The notes under the pieces: generated by a model
What the model saw: the letters and a program-made list of their open reading frames with translations, nothing else
Told to the model about the DNA's origin: nothing
The model's database searches: none
Shown: positions 52,126-60,456 of the stretch, one piece after another
Numbering within the stretch: position 1 is the stretch's first letter
How the letters are laid out: each line of letters begins with the position of its first letter
Position numbers and translations under genes: made by a program
Assembly (NCBI GenBank): GCA_016840095.1
Contig: JAEOSZ010000095.1
Coordinates: 1-64,000, forward strand
DNA from: Candidatus Heimdallarchaeota archaeon
Lineage (GTDB): Archaea; Asgardarchaeota; Heimdallarchaeia; Heimdallarchaeales; Heimdallarchaeaceae
Direction: 5' to 3'
DNA: 64,000 nucleotides

Positions 52126-53022
52126 ATGTTTCAGGTTATTGTAAGAAGAGATGATAAATTTGGATATCAAATCTTAAAATCAGATGTTCCTAAAGAACTA
52201 TCAAAAGATTCAATTGTCTACATGCCTGAATTATCTACAAAACAGCAACCCCATATAAAATATAGCTCTAAATATACTCATACAACTGGGCACGTAATAA
52301 TAAAACTAGTTAGAAGTGATGGTGATGATCCATTTGGAAGACCAAAATCACTAGCTCATAGTTTAGTAATACCTTCTGAAGAATATAACTTGAATTCTCT
52401 TCTGTATTATACTTCTCCACTATACCAGACACAATTATTCGATAATATTGAAGTAGATCAAGAAATGTTATCTCAGAATATTTTTAAGAGCAGCGAAAAC
52501 GAAATTCTTGAAAAAGTTGGTATATCTCAACTCAGAGAGATAATTGTGGCTGCAATGACAGAACAAAAAGTCACTATATTGCCAAATTTAGATGAAAAAG
52601 GGATTTTTGAGCTTTTCAGCTTAATTGATAAGTCAATACCTTTTGAAGCATCATATGATTTTTCTCTTATTAGTTACTCTGATAGAAGTTGCAACAAATT
52701 CCTTGTTCATAACATTGTTTACTTATTGGGAAAAGAACAAAAAATAAGGAGTATTGTAAGTTTAAAGAATGTAAGTACTAAAGTTCGAAAAATAGCTAAA
52801 GAAGAAGCGACATATTTAGACAACTTCATTGAAATGATTGTTCAAGAAAATTACGAAGAACTACTAGAAGAACACGCAAAATGGATAATAGGAAAGTATC
52901 ATAACGATCATAAAGATTTACAAAAGATGTTTACAAGAAGATATCAATTAGATATGCCTTTTTCAAGAAGAAACAAATTTCATGCACGACTTGTTCAATC
53001 TTTATCCAGTTATGAAAACTAA
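52126..53022 (+). CDS. GAP1-N-like domain protein (tentative)
   Basis: The 298-residue protein opens with FQVIVRRDDKFGYQILKSDV. It later has GHVIIKLVRSDGDDPFGRPK and SLAHSLVIPSEEYNLNSLLY. This order (Gly-Tyr strand near the start, Asp-x-x-GRP-x-x-x-aHsL in the middle) resembles the N-terminal domain of GTPase-associated protein 1 (GAP1-N), known from bacterial GTPase-centred conflict systems. The C-terminal half is helical (residues 215-290). No other parts of such a system are adjacent, so the assignment rests on the pattern alone. Confidence 0.4.
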   Translation: MFQVIVRRDDKFGYQILKSDVPKELSKDSIVYMPELSTKQQPHIKYSSKYTHTTGHVIIKLVRSDGDDPFGRPKSLAHSLVIPSEEYNLNSLLYYTSPLYQTQLFDNIEVDQEMLSQNIFKSSENEILEKVGISQLREIIVAAMTEQKVTILPNLDEKGIFELFSLIDKSIPFEASYDFSLISYSDRSCNKFLVHNIVYLLGKEQKIRSIVSLKNVSTKVRKIAKEEATYLDNFIEMIVQENYEELLEEHAKWIIGKYHNDHKDLQKMFTRRYQLDMPFSRRNKFHARLVQSLSSYEN

Positions 53023-53084
53023 CAAATATAAAATAAAAGAAAAAGTCAAGAATTTGATTCTAACAGTTAGTAGATTTTGATTTA

Positions 53085-53501
53085 TCAACTTGAATACTTG
53101 GCACGTACTACTTCAAATACTTCCTTGCATTTTTCTTCAGTTAAGTTAGAAATTGCACATTCCATATTCTCAGAAATTCTATTTATGAGTTCTTTTAGTT
53201 TAGTTTTGAGCTCTTCAACTGATAAACTTGAATATAGGTATTTGAAACCACCTCTTTCAAGATTTATTTTTGTTTTTCTGACAATCCCAATTCCAATTAA
53301 TCTTTGAATTGATCTTGAAATTGTAGCTCTATCCTTCGGAATAATATCAGTTATTGTTTTGATATCAGCGGGTTGCATGTTTTTTATACACATCATGATT
53401 TCAATTTCATTTTCAGAGAGTGCATAAGCTGCTTTTATGATATCAAAGCAAGTGACATCTTTAGAATCAAAAGAAGAAAGAGGAAAGGACATTTTAATCA
53501 A
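53085..53501 (-). CDS. MarR/TrmB-type winged-helix transcription regulator
   Basis: The 138-residue protein carries a winged helix. The helix-turn-helix core is IKTITDIIPKDRATISRSIQ, and the wing is IVRKTKINLERGGFKYLYSS. A C-terminal helix (VEELKTKLKELINRISENME) probably mediates dimerisation. It is the last gene of the sulfur-relay operon and starts two bases after the upstream DsrE gene stop. It is the likely regulator of that operon and may bind the inverted repeats before its promoter. Confidence 0.8.
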   Translation of the reverse strand: MIKMSFPLSSFDSKDVTCFDIIKAAYALSENEIEIMMCIKNMQPADIKTITDIIPKDRATISRSIQRLIGIGIVRKTKINLERGGFKYLYSSLSVEELKTKLKELINRISENMECAISNLTEEKCKEVFEVVRAKYSS

Positions 53502-53502
53502 C

Positions 53503-53871
53503 TCAGAAACAGTAGTTTAAGTCGGCCTCTAAAGACTCTGTAATAGCGTACATTCCACCAACTATGTCGTCGACTTCATCTATGAAATCTTCACGTGTTA
53601 ATCCATATCTTTCCAGAGTAGGACTACAGACAAAAATCTTAACTCCAAATTCCTTTACTTCTTGAATCATCTCTAAGAATGATTTCTTACCTACACCAGG
53701 TGTAATTCTTTCTGCGTTTCCTTTTTTGAGAAGCAGACCACCCGACATGGTATAAACCATCTGAACATCAGCATCTAGTGCAGCAGATAATGTTGCTAAA
53801 TGAAGAGGGGTTTCTAACCTATCAGGATAGTCCTCTCCAAATGTTACCATTATCATGATTTTGTGTGACAT
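53503..53871 (-). CDS. DsrE family sulfur-relay protein
   Basis: The 122-residue protein has the DsrE fold pattern: KIMIMVTFGEDYPDRLETPL, the helix LATLSAALDADVQMVYTMSG, and a conserved Cys in VKIFVCSPTLERYGL. That Cys is in the position that carries persulfide in DsrE/TusD proteins. It sits between another DsrE-like gene and the regulator, so it belongs to the operon with TusA and the SQR-like enzyme. It probably accepts sulfur from TusA. Confidence 0.82.
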   Translation of the reverse strand: MSHKIMIMVTFGEDYPDRLETPLHLATLSAALDADVQMVYTMSGGLLLKKGNAERITPGVGKKSFLEMIQEVKEFGVKIFVCSPTLERYGLTREDFIDEVDDIVGGMYAITESLEADLNYCF

Positions 53872-53883
53872 GTTGAATCTCCC

Positions 53884-54357
53884 CTAGATATAGAGTGTGA
53901 TTTCTGCTTTAGATGCGAATTCTAAGAAAGTTGCTGCACCACCAGGTGTACAATCTTCAATAAGATCCTTATCTTTAATTTTCATAACTGCTTTTGTCAT
54001 TTCACAAGCTATTAGTTGTACTCCAGATTCTATGGCTATATCCATTAGCTCTTGAAGAGTAGCTACATTTGCTTTCTTCATCCAACTCTTCATCATTTTG
54101 GTTGCCATACCTGTCATTCCAGGTAACATTCCAACGATTTGAGGGATTGGCATTGGCATTGCAGTTTCTCCAGCAGGAGTGATTTTTATTTTCTTTAATT
54201 TCTTCTTCTTCAGTAGGTTCAAACCGAAGAAAGTGAAGAAGATTCCTACTTCATAATCCATAGCTGCAGCTGTTGTAGCCAATAGTAATGGTGGATATGC
54301 TCCAGGTATATCAGCTTTTGAAGCTATTATAGCTAATCTTTTCTTTTTTTCAGACAT
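53884..54357 (-). CDS. DsrE2-type (DsrE/DsrF-like) protein
   Basis: This longer relative (157 residues) has LAIIASKADIPGAYPPLLLA, then DYEVGIFFTFFGLNLLKK and a Cys in VQLIACEMTKAVMKI. The hydrophobic stretch TTAAAMDYEVGIFFTFFG and the PxGGAAT-like end (TPGGAATFLEFAS) match the DsrE2/COG2210 group found beside TusA and SQR genes in sulfur-oxidising or sulfane-handling organisms. It may be membrane-associated. It is the second DsrE-type gene of the operon. Confidence 0.8.
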   Translation of the reverse strand: MSEKKKRLAIIASKADIPGAYPPLLLATTAAAMDYEVGIFFTFFGLNLLKKKKLKKIKITPAGETAMPMPIPQIVGMLPGMTGMATKMMKSWMKKANVATLQELMDIAIESGVQLIACEMTKAVMKIKDKDLIEDCTPGGAATFLEFASKAEITLYI

Positions 54358-54370
54358 ATTTATTCCTCGT

Positions 54371-54610
54371 TTATTTTGTTTTTTTAATTACATAACGAAA
54401 TATTCCGTTATCAACGGATTGATCCGCTAATTCGTGTCCAGTTGAATTGGTCCATGCTTTGAAATCTGCAACAGATCCTGGATCAGTAGCAACAACTTCT
54501 AGGTACTCCCCAACTGCTATTTCTCCAATTGCTTTCTTTGTTCTTAAAATTGGGAGAGGACAACTTAGATTTTTTGCGTCAAGTGTTTTTGCGATTTTTA
54601 TATCAGACAT
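54371..54610 (-). CDS. tusA: TusA family sulfurtransferase
   Basis: The 79-residue protein has the TusA signature LDAKNLSCPLPILRTKKAI, with the sulfur-carrying Cys in the CPxP motif, and the second-half motif VVATDPGSVADFKAWTNSTGH. The frame opens with a GTG at 54619, but that is part of a GGTGA ribosome-binding site; ATG 54610 is the start. It lies between the SQR-like gene and DsrE2, in the classic order of sulfur-relay operons. Confidence 0.9.
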   Translation of the reverse strand: MSDIKIAKTLDAKNLSCPLPILRTKKAIGEIAVGEYLEVVATDPGSVADFKAWTNSTGHELADQSVDNGIFRYVIKKTK

Positions 54611-54620
54611 TTTTTTCACC

Positions 54621-55763
54621 TTACAAATAGCCCTTAATTAGAGCCTTGAAATAAACAATTTTGAATGCTTTCTTGAATAATCCATATAGAAATAAGTTGT
54701 GTAAACCAAATTTTCTAGGAGCATAGTTATAACTAAATACCAATAACATTGATCTGCGGAATGAAGTGACTACAAAACAAACAGTAAAACCTCCGTATTT
54801 CTTAGTAGGTTCCTTTCCTTTCATTTCAAGTAGAATGTTTTTTATCAGCGCAGGAGCTGAAAAATGAGCAGCTGCTCCAGATTTTGAAATTGGCATATCA
54901 GTGCAATCACCTATTGCATACATACTTTTCTGATCTTTTACTTTTAGTGTAAACTTATCAGTACGAACAAATCCTTCGCGATCTCCTATACCTGCATCGA
55001 AAATTACTTTGTGCCCAACATGAGGTGGAATTAAGACTAATAAATCGTATTCTATCTCTTCTCCTTCTAGAGAAATAATTTTTTGATTTTCTTTATCAAC
55101 TTCTTCATAGTTGAAGAATTCAACAAATTCTATCCCTCGTTTGTCAAAGAGTTTTTGAACTTTTTCAGAGACTCTTGCTTCTGGATATGGTCGCATTAGT
55201 GGATAGAGATATTTAATTGTGGTCTTATCACGTAGTTTGATCTTCCTTAGGTAAGTGTCAAGTAAAAAGGTAAATTCAGCAGGTGCGGGAGGGCATTTGT
55301 ATGGTACTGTTGATGGAGAAATTACAATAGTTCCACCTTTGAAGTTCTTAAGTGCATCTTGGAATTTCTTTGTAGCATCAGCTAGATAGAAATGATGAAT
55401 TTTATCATCTTCATAAGAATCAACTTGCTCTTCATCCATTTTAGCTCCTGTTGCTAAGACTAAGTAGTCATAAAGTAGGGTTTCTCCATTAGATAAGGCA
55501 ATCTGTTTCTTTTCAGAATCAATATTTGTTGCAACTGTTCTCAGCCAAGTAGCTTTACCACTAAGGACTTTGTTCATTGGTTTAGTAAACTTAGATTGAG
55601 GATATTTCTTAAAACCCCAAAAAACGTATTGAGGTTCATAAATGTTGAATTCGTTGGGTTCAATTAAGATTACTTTGGCATCTTTTCTACGTAGTTTCCT
55701 AGCTAATTTATTAGCTACTGTAATTCCTGCAAAACCTCCACCAACAATGACTATATTTTTCAT
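54621..55763 (-). CDS. SQR-family FAD-dependent oxidoreductase
   Basis: The 380-residue flavoprotein begins with the FAD-binding motif KNIVIVGGGFAGITVANKLA. It continues with LVLATGAKMDEEQVDSY, the Cys motif VPYKCPPAPAEFTFLLD, and YAIGDCTDMPISKSGAAAHF. A second Cys lies near the C terminus in GFTVCFVVTSFRRSMLL. Both Cys positions are kept as in sulfide:quinone and flavocytochrome c sulfide dehydrogenase-type enzymes, and the C-terminal hydrophobic, basic segment can attach to the membrane. It should oxidise sulfide or a sulfane carrier. It lies between two tusA-type genes. Confidence 0.83.
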   Translation of the reverse strand: MKNIVIVGGGFAGITVANKLARKLRRKDAKVILIEPNEFNIYEPQYVFWGFKKYPQSKFTKPMNKVLSGKATWLRTVATNIDSEKKQIALSNGETLLYDYLVLATGAKMDEEQVDSYEDDKIHHFYLADATKKFQDALKNFKGGTIVISPSTVPYKCPPAPAEFTFLLDTYLRKIKLRDKTTIKYLYPLMRPYPEARVSEKVQKLFDKRGIEFVEFFNYEEVDKENQKIISLEGEEIEYDLLVLIPPHVGHKVIFDAGIGDREGFVRTDKFTLKVKDQKSMYAIGDCTDMPISKSGAAAHFSAPALIKNILLEMKGKEPTKKYGGFTVCFVVTSFRRSMLLVFSYNYAPRKFGLHNLFLYGLFKKAFKIVYFKALIKGYL

Positions 55764-55774
55764 AATCTAATCCT

Positions 55775-56014
55775 CTAGTGTAATTTCTTGACAATGTATT
55801 TGTCGTGATCTTCTAAGTTGATGATTTCAACTAATTCATGCTTTGCTTTCTTTATCCAAGCAGGAACATCATTACGTGTTCCTTCATCAGAACTAAGAAG
55901 AGCTAATAATTCACCAACTTCAGCTTGACGAATCATTTTAATCAATTCCATCATTGGTCCAGGACAAAAACTTCCCCTGGCATCTATTTCTATAGCGATT
56001 TCATACTCTGTCAT
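55775..56014 (-). CDS. TusA-like protein (second copy)
   Basis: The 79-residue protein has IDARGSFCPGPMMELIKMI with the CPxP-type Cys as CPGP, and LALLSSDEGTRNDVPAWIKK in the second half, a TusA fold. It differs clearly from the other copy in this operon, so the two may carry sulfur to different partners. It is the first gene of the operon, has GGTGA directly before the ATG, and stands behind the TATA box and inverted repeats at 56059-56110. Confidence 0.85.
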   Translation of the reverse strand: MTEYEIAIEIDARGSFCPGPMMELIKMIRQAEVGELLALLSSDEGTRNDVPAWIKKAKHELVEIINLEDHDKYIVKKLH

Positions 56015-56058
56015 ACATTCACCAATTGTTTCCGATTATGACATTCATCTGCACAACC

Positions 56059-56068
56059 GTTTTTAAGC
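56059..56068 (-). promoter_or_regulatory. TATA box of the sulfur-relay operon
   Basis: On the minus strand the sequence reads GCTTAAAAAC, 45-54 bases before the first codon of the operon. It predicts a leader of roughly 25 bases that contains GGTGA. Two palindromes stand immediately upstream of it. Confidence 0.5.
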
Positions 56069-56074
56069 CTTTGG

Positions 56075-56088
56075 ATTTGTATACAAAT
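56075..56088. promoter_or_regulatory. Perfect palindrome upstream of the sulfur-relay promoter
   Basis: ATTTGTATACAAAT is a perfect 14-base palindrome that ends a few bases upstream of the TATA box of the minus-strand operon. A dimeric winged-helix protein could bind it. The closest candidate is the MarR/TrmB-type gene at the end of the same operon. Confidence 0.5.
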
Positions 56089-56096
56089 ATACTATT

Positions 56097-56110
56097 GTAC
56101 TCTGGAGTAC
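56097..56110. promoter_or_regulatory. Second inverted repeat upstream of the sulfur-relay promoter
   Basis: GTACTC-TG-GAGTAC is a perfect inverted repeat with six-base arms and two central bases. It stands nine bases beyond the first palindrome. Two such repeats within 36 bases suggest a regulatory region rather than chance. Confidence 0.45.
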
Positions 56111-56182
56111 TTGTTCGTTCTACAATAAGTAAATCTGTTGAACTAGTGATATTTATTAATAGTTAGTATACTTTATTGAATA

Positions 56183-57868
56183 ATGAATAGAAAAGCTTCA
56201 GCAGTAGTTACGATTCTACTCTTTCTTAACTATCAATTTCTATCTGTTGCAATTGATGCTTCTATACCTATTAACATTAGAAAACAAGAAGCAGAACCAT
56301 ATCATTGGATTTGGGAAGAGCTTTACGGAGCTCCAGGTTCCATACCTGGAGAAGATGTTGTTTTCTGGGGAGAAAATCTAGGTCCATATCATAACTATAC
56401 TGAACTAAGTACAAGACTGTCGATACTCAATTCAACCTTCTCAGAGTTTGTTGATTTATATTCAATTGGTCAAACCTGGCATGGGAGAGAGATTTGGTGT
56501 ATTAAGTTAACTAATGAAACAGTTTCTACTCCCAAAACAGAATTCTATATTGTTGGAGCTCATCATGCTCGAGAAATGATTTCTGTTGAAAATTGCCTTT
56601 ATTTCATTGATAAGATTATATATGAGACTGGGTTTGGATTTTATGAAAATCTTCTAACTACAACTGAAATCTATGTTATACCCATGCTTAATCCAGATGG
56701 TCTCTCAATCATGCATTTCTATCCTGAACAAAGAAAAAATCTCAGACCAATTGATGATGAGGGAGATAACACAACTGACGAAAACCTGGATGGTTTCCTC
56801 GATGATGAACTAGAACGACTTTATTTCTGGAATGAAACTTCTAATGCGTCTGAAATTGTGCAAGAAGACCTTGATGGTGACTTCTCAATAGGTGAAGATT
56901 TACCTGGAGGTGTAGATCTGAATCGTAACTATGGAGCTTTTTGGAATGGAACAGGTTCTTCTCCAGATAAGATAAATCCTCTTTATCGAGGACCAGAACC
57001 ATTCAGTGAAAATGAAACACGTGCCATTAGAGATTTTATGAAACAACATTTCTTCAATTTTGCTTTAAGTATGCATAGTGGAATTGAAGCTATTATTCCT
57101 CCATGGGGTAACAATGGTTCTCTACCAACAAAAGATGAAGTTGAATATAATGCACTAATGGCTGAACTAAAGACTTTGACACTATTCCCCTTCTGGAATG
57201 AAACAGCTGGTTATTTAGCAAATGGTGTTTGGACTGATTACTGTTATCTTTTCCATGATATTGTTTGTTTTACACTAGAAGTTTATGAAACTGTATGGAA
57301 TGGTAATTATTTTGACTACTACAATCCTTCTGGAAATGGAATATTAGCTAATTGTGAGATGGTGTTTGATGCCTTAGTTTTCATGGCTGAAGGACCTCAG
57401 TTAACATACTCAAATAGTCTACCTTCAATTACAGTATTCTCACCTAGAAGTCCTAACCAAGTATTTGATAATTATACAATTGAATGGACTATGTCTGATT
57501 TGGAAGATGAGAATCTAAATTGTTCAGTCTTGGTCTCAGCTGATGGTTTTACATGGACTGTTCTTGCAGACAACCTAATTGATGAAACAAGTTATTTCTG
57601 GAATGTAACAGATGTTCAACCTGGTTCATATTACTTGAAAATTGCAGTTTCTGATGGAGATAATTGGATCACTGATATCGGAGAGATCAGATTAAATGTT
57701 AAAAGGGAAGTAGAGAGTTCTAGATTTGGTTTCTGGTTGTTAGCCATACTATTTGGTGGTTTAGCTGCAATTTTTATTTTCTTCAATATTAGAAAACAAA
57801 AAAGTGTTGGCAAAATGTGGGATGATGAAAAAATTACAGATGAAAAAACAGATACTGTAGACAACTAA
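56183..57868 (+). CDS. Secreted zinc carboxypeptidase (M14 family) with membrane anchor
   Basis: The 561-residue protein has a signal peptide and an M14 catalytic domain. The zinc ligands are His128 and Glu131 (HAREM) and His298 (SMHSG). The substrate-binding NRNY follows VDL, and the catalytic Glu is in CFTLEVYE (near 367). An insert near residues 190-240 (DDEGDNTTDENLDGFLDDE, DLDGDFSIGED) is Asp-rich and reminiscent of a calcium-binding type-3-like repeat. After the domain come a beta-sandwich region and one membrane helix, so the enzyme is probably anchored on the cell surface. It removes C-terminal amino acids from peptides. Confidence 0.87.
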   Translation: MNRKASAVVTILLFLNYQFLSVAIDASIPINIRKQEAEPYHWIWEELYGAPGSIPGEDVVFWGENLGPYHNYTELSTRLSILNSTFSEFVDLYSIGQTWHGREIWCIKLTNETVSTPKTEFYIVGAHHAREMISVENCLYFIDKIIYETGFGFYENLLTTTEIYVIPMLNPDGLSIMHFYPEQRKNLRPIDDEGDNTTDENLDGFLDDELERLYFWNETSNASEIVQEDLDGDFSIGEDLPGGVDLNRNYGAFWNGTGSSPDKINPLYRGPEPFSENETRAIRDFMKQHFFNFALSMHSGIEAIIPPWGNNGSLPTKDEVEYNALMAELKTLTLFPFWNETAGYLANGVWTDYCYLFHDIVCFTLEVYETVWNGNYFDYYNPSGNGILANCEMVFDALVFMAEGPQLTYSNSLPSITVFSPRSPNQVFDNYTIEWTMSDLEDENLNCSVLVSADGFTWTVLADNLIDETSYFWNVTDVQPGSYYLKIAVSDGDNWITDIGEIRLNVKREVESSRFGFWLLAILFGGLAAIFIFFNIRKQKSVGKMWDDEKITDEKTDTVDN

Positions 57869-57951
57869 CATAAATTGGTGAAACTAGCAAGTTTTTTAAA
57901 TCTGGTATCTAATATTATTATTATTAGTGGAAAGGATTAAGGGGTTCTAAC

Positions 57952-59094
57952 ATGCAAGCTCAATTATACATAACTCTGAAGTATGTTGTAGCTGTTGCAT
58001 TATTCTGTGGTTTTATTGTGGCTATTTTCTTTGGTAGACGAAGACAAAATCCATTCTATATCCCTTGGTCAATTTTCTTGATTTCTTTTGGTTTATTTCA
58101 ACTGATGGATGCTTTAACAAACCAATATGGAGTATTGCAAAGAATTGATGATATGCTGCCACCTGTTGGTAATGATACCATTCTTTTTCGATTGCTAAAT
58201 GTTACGCACGCTTTAGCCATGATATTTCTATTTGCATCTTGTTTAGAGCAATCCATGATTGTTCCTCCAAGAGCTAGTAGAATTATTGCTGCAAGTTTAA
58301 CACTATTAGTTCTCTATTTTATTGTTATTCCACTAGAAGCGACACTTTTCAGTTTTGGAACTCTTACCATTTCCATATATGGTAGATTGTTTACAGAGTT
58401 TTATGGTTTCATTTTTGGATTCATTGTTTTGTGTAGTGCTTTCCTACTGATTCCTGTATTCATTCGTTATCTCAAACTATCACTTATTTCAAAGAATAAC
58501 AGAATTAGATGGAAAACTATTATTACTTTTACTGTGTTCTTAATGTTACTTGGTTTAGCATTTCTTATGACTGTGAGAAGAAAAGTAACAGAGAACGGTA
58601 TGAATGAAAATACTTTTGCTATTTTTGAGATAGTTTACTCTTTCTTCATAGTATCAATAATAGCGATTTATCAGAGTCAATCTGTTTCACATGGTATTGA
58701 AACAATAATAGTTGTTGATAGGGAAGGAAATCCTCTCCTTGGTTATTCTCCTTTTAGAAGAAGAAGGATTTCATTTGAGGAAAAGATTATTGCTGCTTCT
58801 GGGTATCTATCAGGGCTTTTTCACTTCATACATGACTATGTTGCTACGACAGACAAAGAAGAATTTAAGGAGCTAAAAACCACTTCCTCTACACTTTCTT
58901 TCTATGCTGGTGAAAAGATATTTATGATTGTTCAGTCGAAAATCTCAGGGGATCGATTAGATAAAACAACAAATACAGTTCTTTCAGAATTGGACAAATA
59001 TCTTGTTGATTTTGAAGCTAATAGATTACCGTCTGAAGAACAGGTTGATGATATGATCAACTTATTGGAAAAAAATTTCTACCTAATTGCTTGA
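57952..59094 (+). CDS. Seven-helix membrane protein with longin/roadblock-like C-terminal domain
   Basis: Residues 1-245 contain seven hydrophobic helices, for example LKYVVAVALFCGFIVAIFFG and IFEIVYSFFIVSIIAIYQ. After that a soluble domain of about 130 residues begins with IETIIVVDREGNPLLGYSPF. It continues with a long helix (IAASGYLSGLFHFIHDYV) and strands (KIFMIVQSK). This strand-helix-strand plan, with a leading xxDxxGxPLxxY segment, is the usual look of longin/roadblock-type domains that act on small GTPases. The combination suggests a membrane sensor or anchor for GTPases. No known 7TM family is recognised. Confidence 0.6.
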   Translation: MQAQLYITLKYVVAVALFCGFIVAIFFGRRRQNPFYIPWSIFLISFGLFQLMDALTNQYGVLQRIDDMLPPVGNDTILFRLLNVTHALAMIFLFASCLEQSMIVPPRASRIIAASLTLLVLYFIVIPLEATLFSFGTLTISIYGRLFTEFYGFIFGFIVLCSAFLLIPVFIRYLKLSLISKNNRIRWKTIITFTVFLMLLGLAFLMTVRRKVTENGMNENTFAIFEIVYSFFIVSIIAIYQSQSVSHGIETIIVVDREGNPLLGYSPFRRRRISFEEKIIAASGYLSGLFHFIHDYVATTDKEEFKELKTTSSTLSFYAGEKIFMIVQSKISGDRLDKTTNTVLSELDKYLVDFEANRLPSEEQVDDMINLLEKNFYLIA

Positions 59095-59138
59095 CATTTG
59101 CACCAAAACTTATATCTTGAAAATAATATTTTCATTTA

Positions 59139-60455
59139 ATGCTATCTATTGCGTTTGTTCTTGGAACAAGACCAGAAATAATCAAACTAGCCCCGATTAT
59201 TTTTGAAGTTGAAAAAAGAGAAATTATACATACTATAATTCACACAGGTCAGCATTATGATGAGAATCTTTCTTCAGAAATTTTTAAATCAGTAGGTCTT
59301 CGATCTCCTGATTATAATCTTGAAGTTAAAACAAAAATACCACATAAACAGCTTAGTGAGATGATAGAGAAACTTGGAGAAGTTTACTTAGAGGTAAAAC
59401 CATCAGTAGTATTATCTGTGGGTGATACAACTAGTGTATTAGCCAGTAGTTTAGCATGTATTCAGACAGGGATTCCATATGGTCATGTTGAAGCAGGTTT
59501 AAGATCCTTTGATCTTACTATGCCAGAGGAGAGAAATAGAAGATTAGTTGACCACATGTCCTCAATTCTGTTTGCACCTTCTGAAAGAGCGGTAATTAAC
59601 CTAAATAATGAAGGAATTGAAGCAAAGAGAATTCATCAAACAGGAAATACAACAATTGATTCAATTCGTATTTTCAAAACTTTGATTCACAAAAAAGATA
59701 CAAAATCTGCTGATATCATTCTAGAACAAGTTAATGATTTCTTTGTTCTTGCTACAATTCATAGAGTTTCAAATGTAGAAAACAAAGAGAACTTAGAAGA
59801 AATTGTGAAAGCACTAGTAGAATTCAAGGATCACTCAATCGTTCTACTTATACATCCTAGAACCATGAAAAAAATAGAAGAATATGATTTGCACAAAACA
59901 ATGAAGCAAAACAAGAAACTTTATTTGTTTTCGCCAGTAGATTATCCTTCCTTACTAAAACTACTCAAACACAAGAATTGCTTATTAGTTTTGACTGATT
60001 CTGGAGGATTACAGGAAGAAGCTGCGTACTTGCAAAAACCTTGTTTAACAGTTCGTCCAAATACAGAAAGACCTGAAACAGTTGAACATGAGATCAACTT
60101 TTTAGTTGAAATAAAAGCATCTAAAATCTTGCAAAAAATATCTCTAATTTTATCTGAAGATTTTGAATATAGATTTTCTACTTTTAAAACTCCTTATGGT
60201 GAAGGTTATGCAAGTCAAGAGATATTAAATTTAATTGAATCTAACTTCAAATTACTCAGCTTCAAATCACCCAGTAATTATCGTTCTGGCTCAAAATCTT
60301 ACAACCTTTTGGAAATGGGTGTATCTATGGATAAGGAACTTATTAAGGATCAATTTAATTGTCAACTAGTATCTTCATTTGATGAAAATGGATATCCAAA
60401 GAAGCTTGAAGATAAATTGAAAAAAGGGGATAGGGTTAGGATTCTGAAAGATTGA
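59139..60455 (+). CDS. wecB: UDP-N-acetylglucosamine 2-epimerase (non-hydrolysing)
   Basis: The enzyme interconverts UDP-GlcNAc and UDP-ManNAc for surface polysaccharide or glycan synthesis. It shows LGTRPEIIKLAPII at the N terminus, IHTGQHYDENLS, HVEAGLRSFDLTMPEERNRR, VLTDSGGLQEEAAYL and NTERPETVEHE. The family is normally about 370-380 residues; this protein has 438 and carries a tail of about 65 residues (from SFKSPSNYRS to the end) that is not part of the fold and is not recognised. It has no sugar genes beside it. Confidence 0.92.
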   Translation: MLSIAFVLGTRPEIIKLAPIIFEVEKREIIHTIIHTGQHYDENLSSEIFKSVGLRSPDYNLEVKTKIPHKQLSEMIEKLGEVYLEVKPSVVLSVGDTTSVLASSLACIQTGIPYGHVEAGLRSFDLTMPEERNRRLVDHMSSILFAPSERAVINLNNEGIEAKRIHQTGNTTIDSIRIFKTLIHKKDTKSADIILEQVNDFFVLATIHRVSNVENKENLEEIVKALVEFKDHSIVLLIHPRTMKKIEEYDLHKTMKQNKKLYLFSPVDYPSLLKLLKHKNCLLVLTDSGGLQEEAAYLQKPCLTVRPNTERPETVEHEINFLVEIKASKILQKISLILSEDFEYRFSTFKTPYGEGYASQEILNLIESNFKLLSFKSPSNYRSGSKSYNLLEMGVSMDKELIKDQFNCQLVSSFDENGYPKKLEDKLKKGDRVRILKD

Positions 60456-60456
60456 T

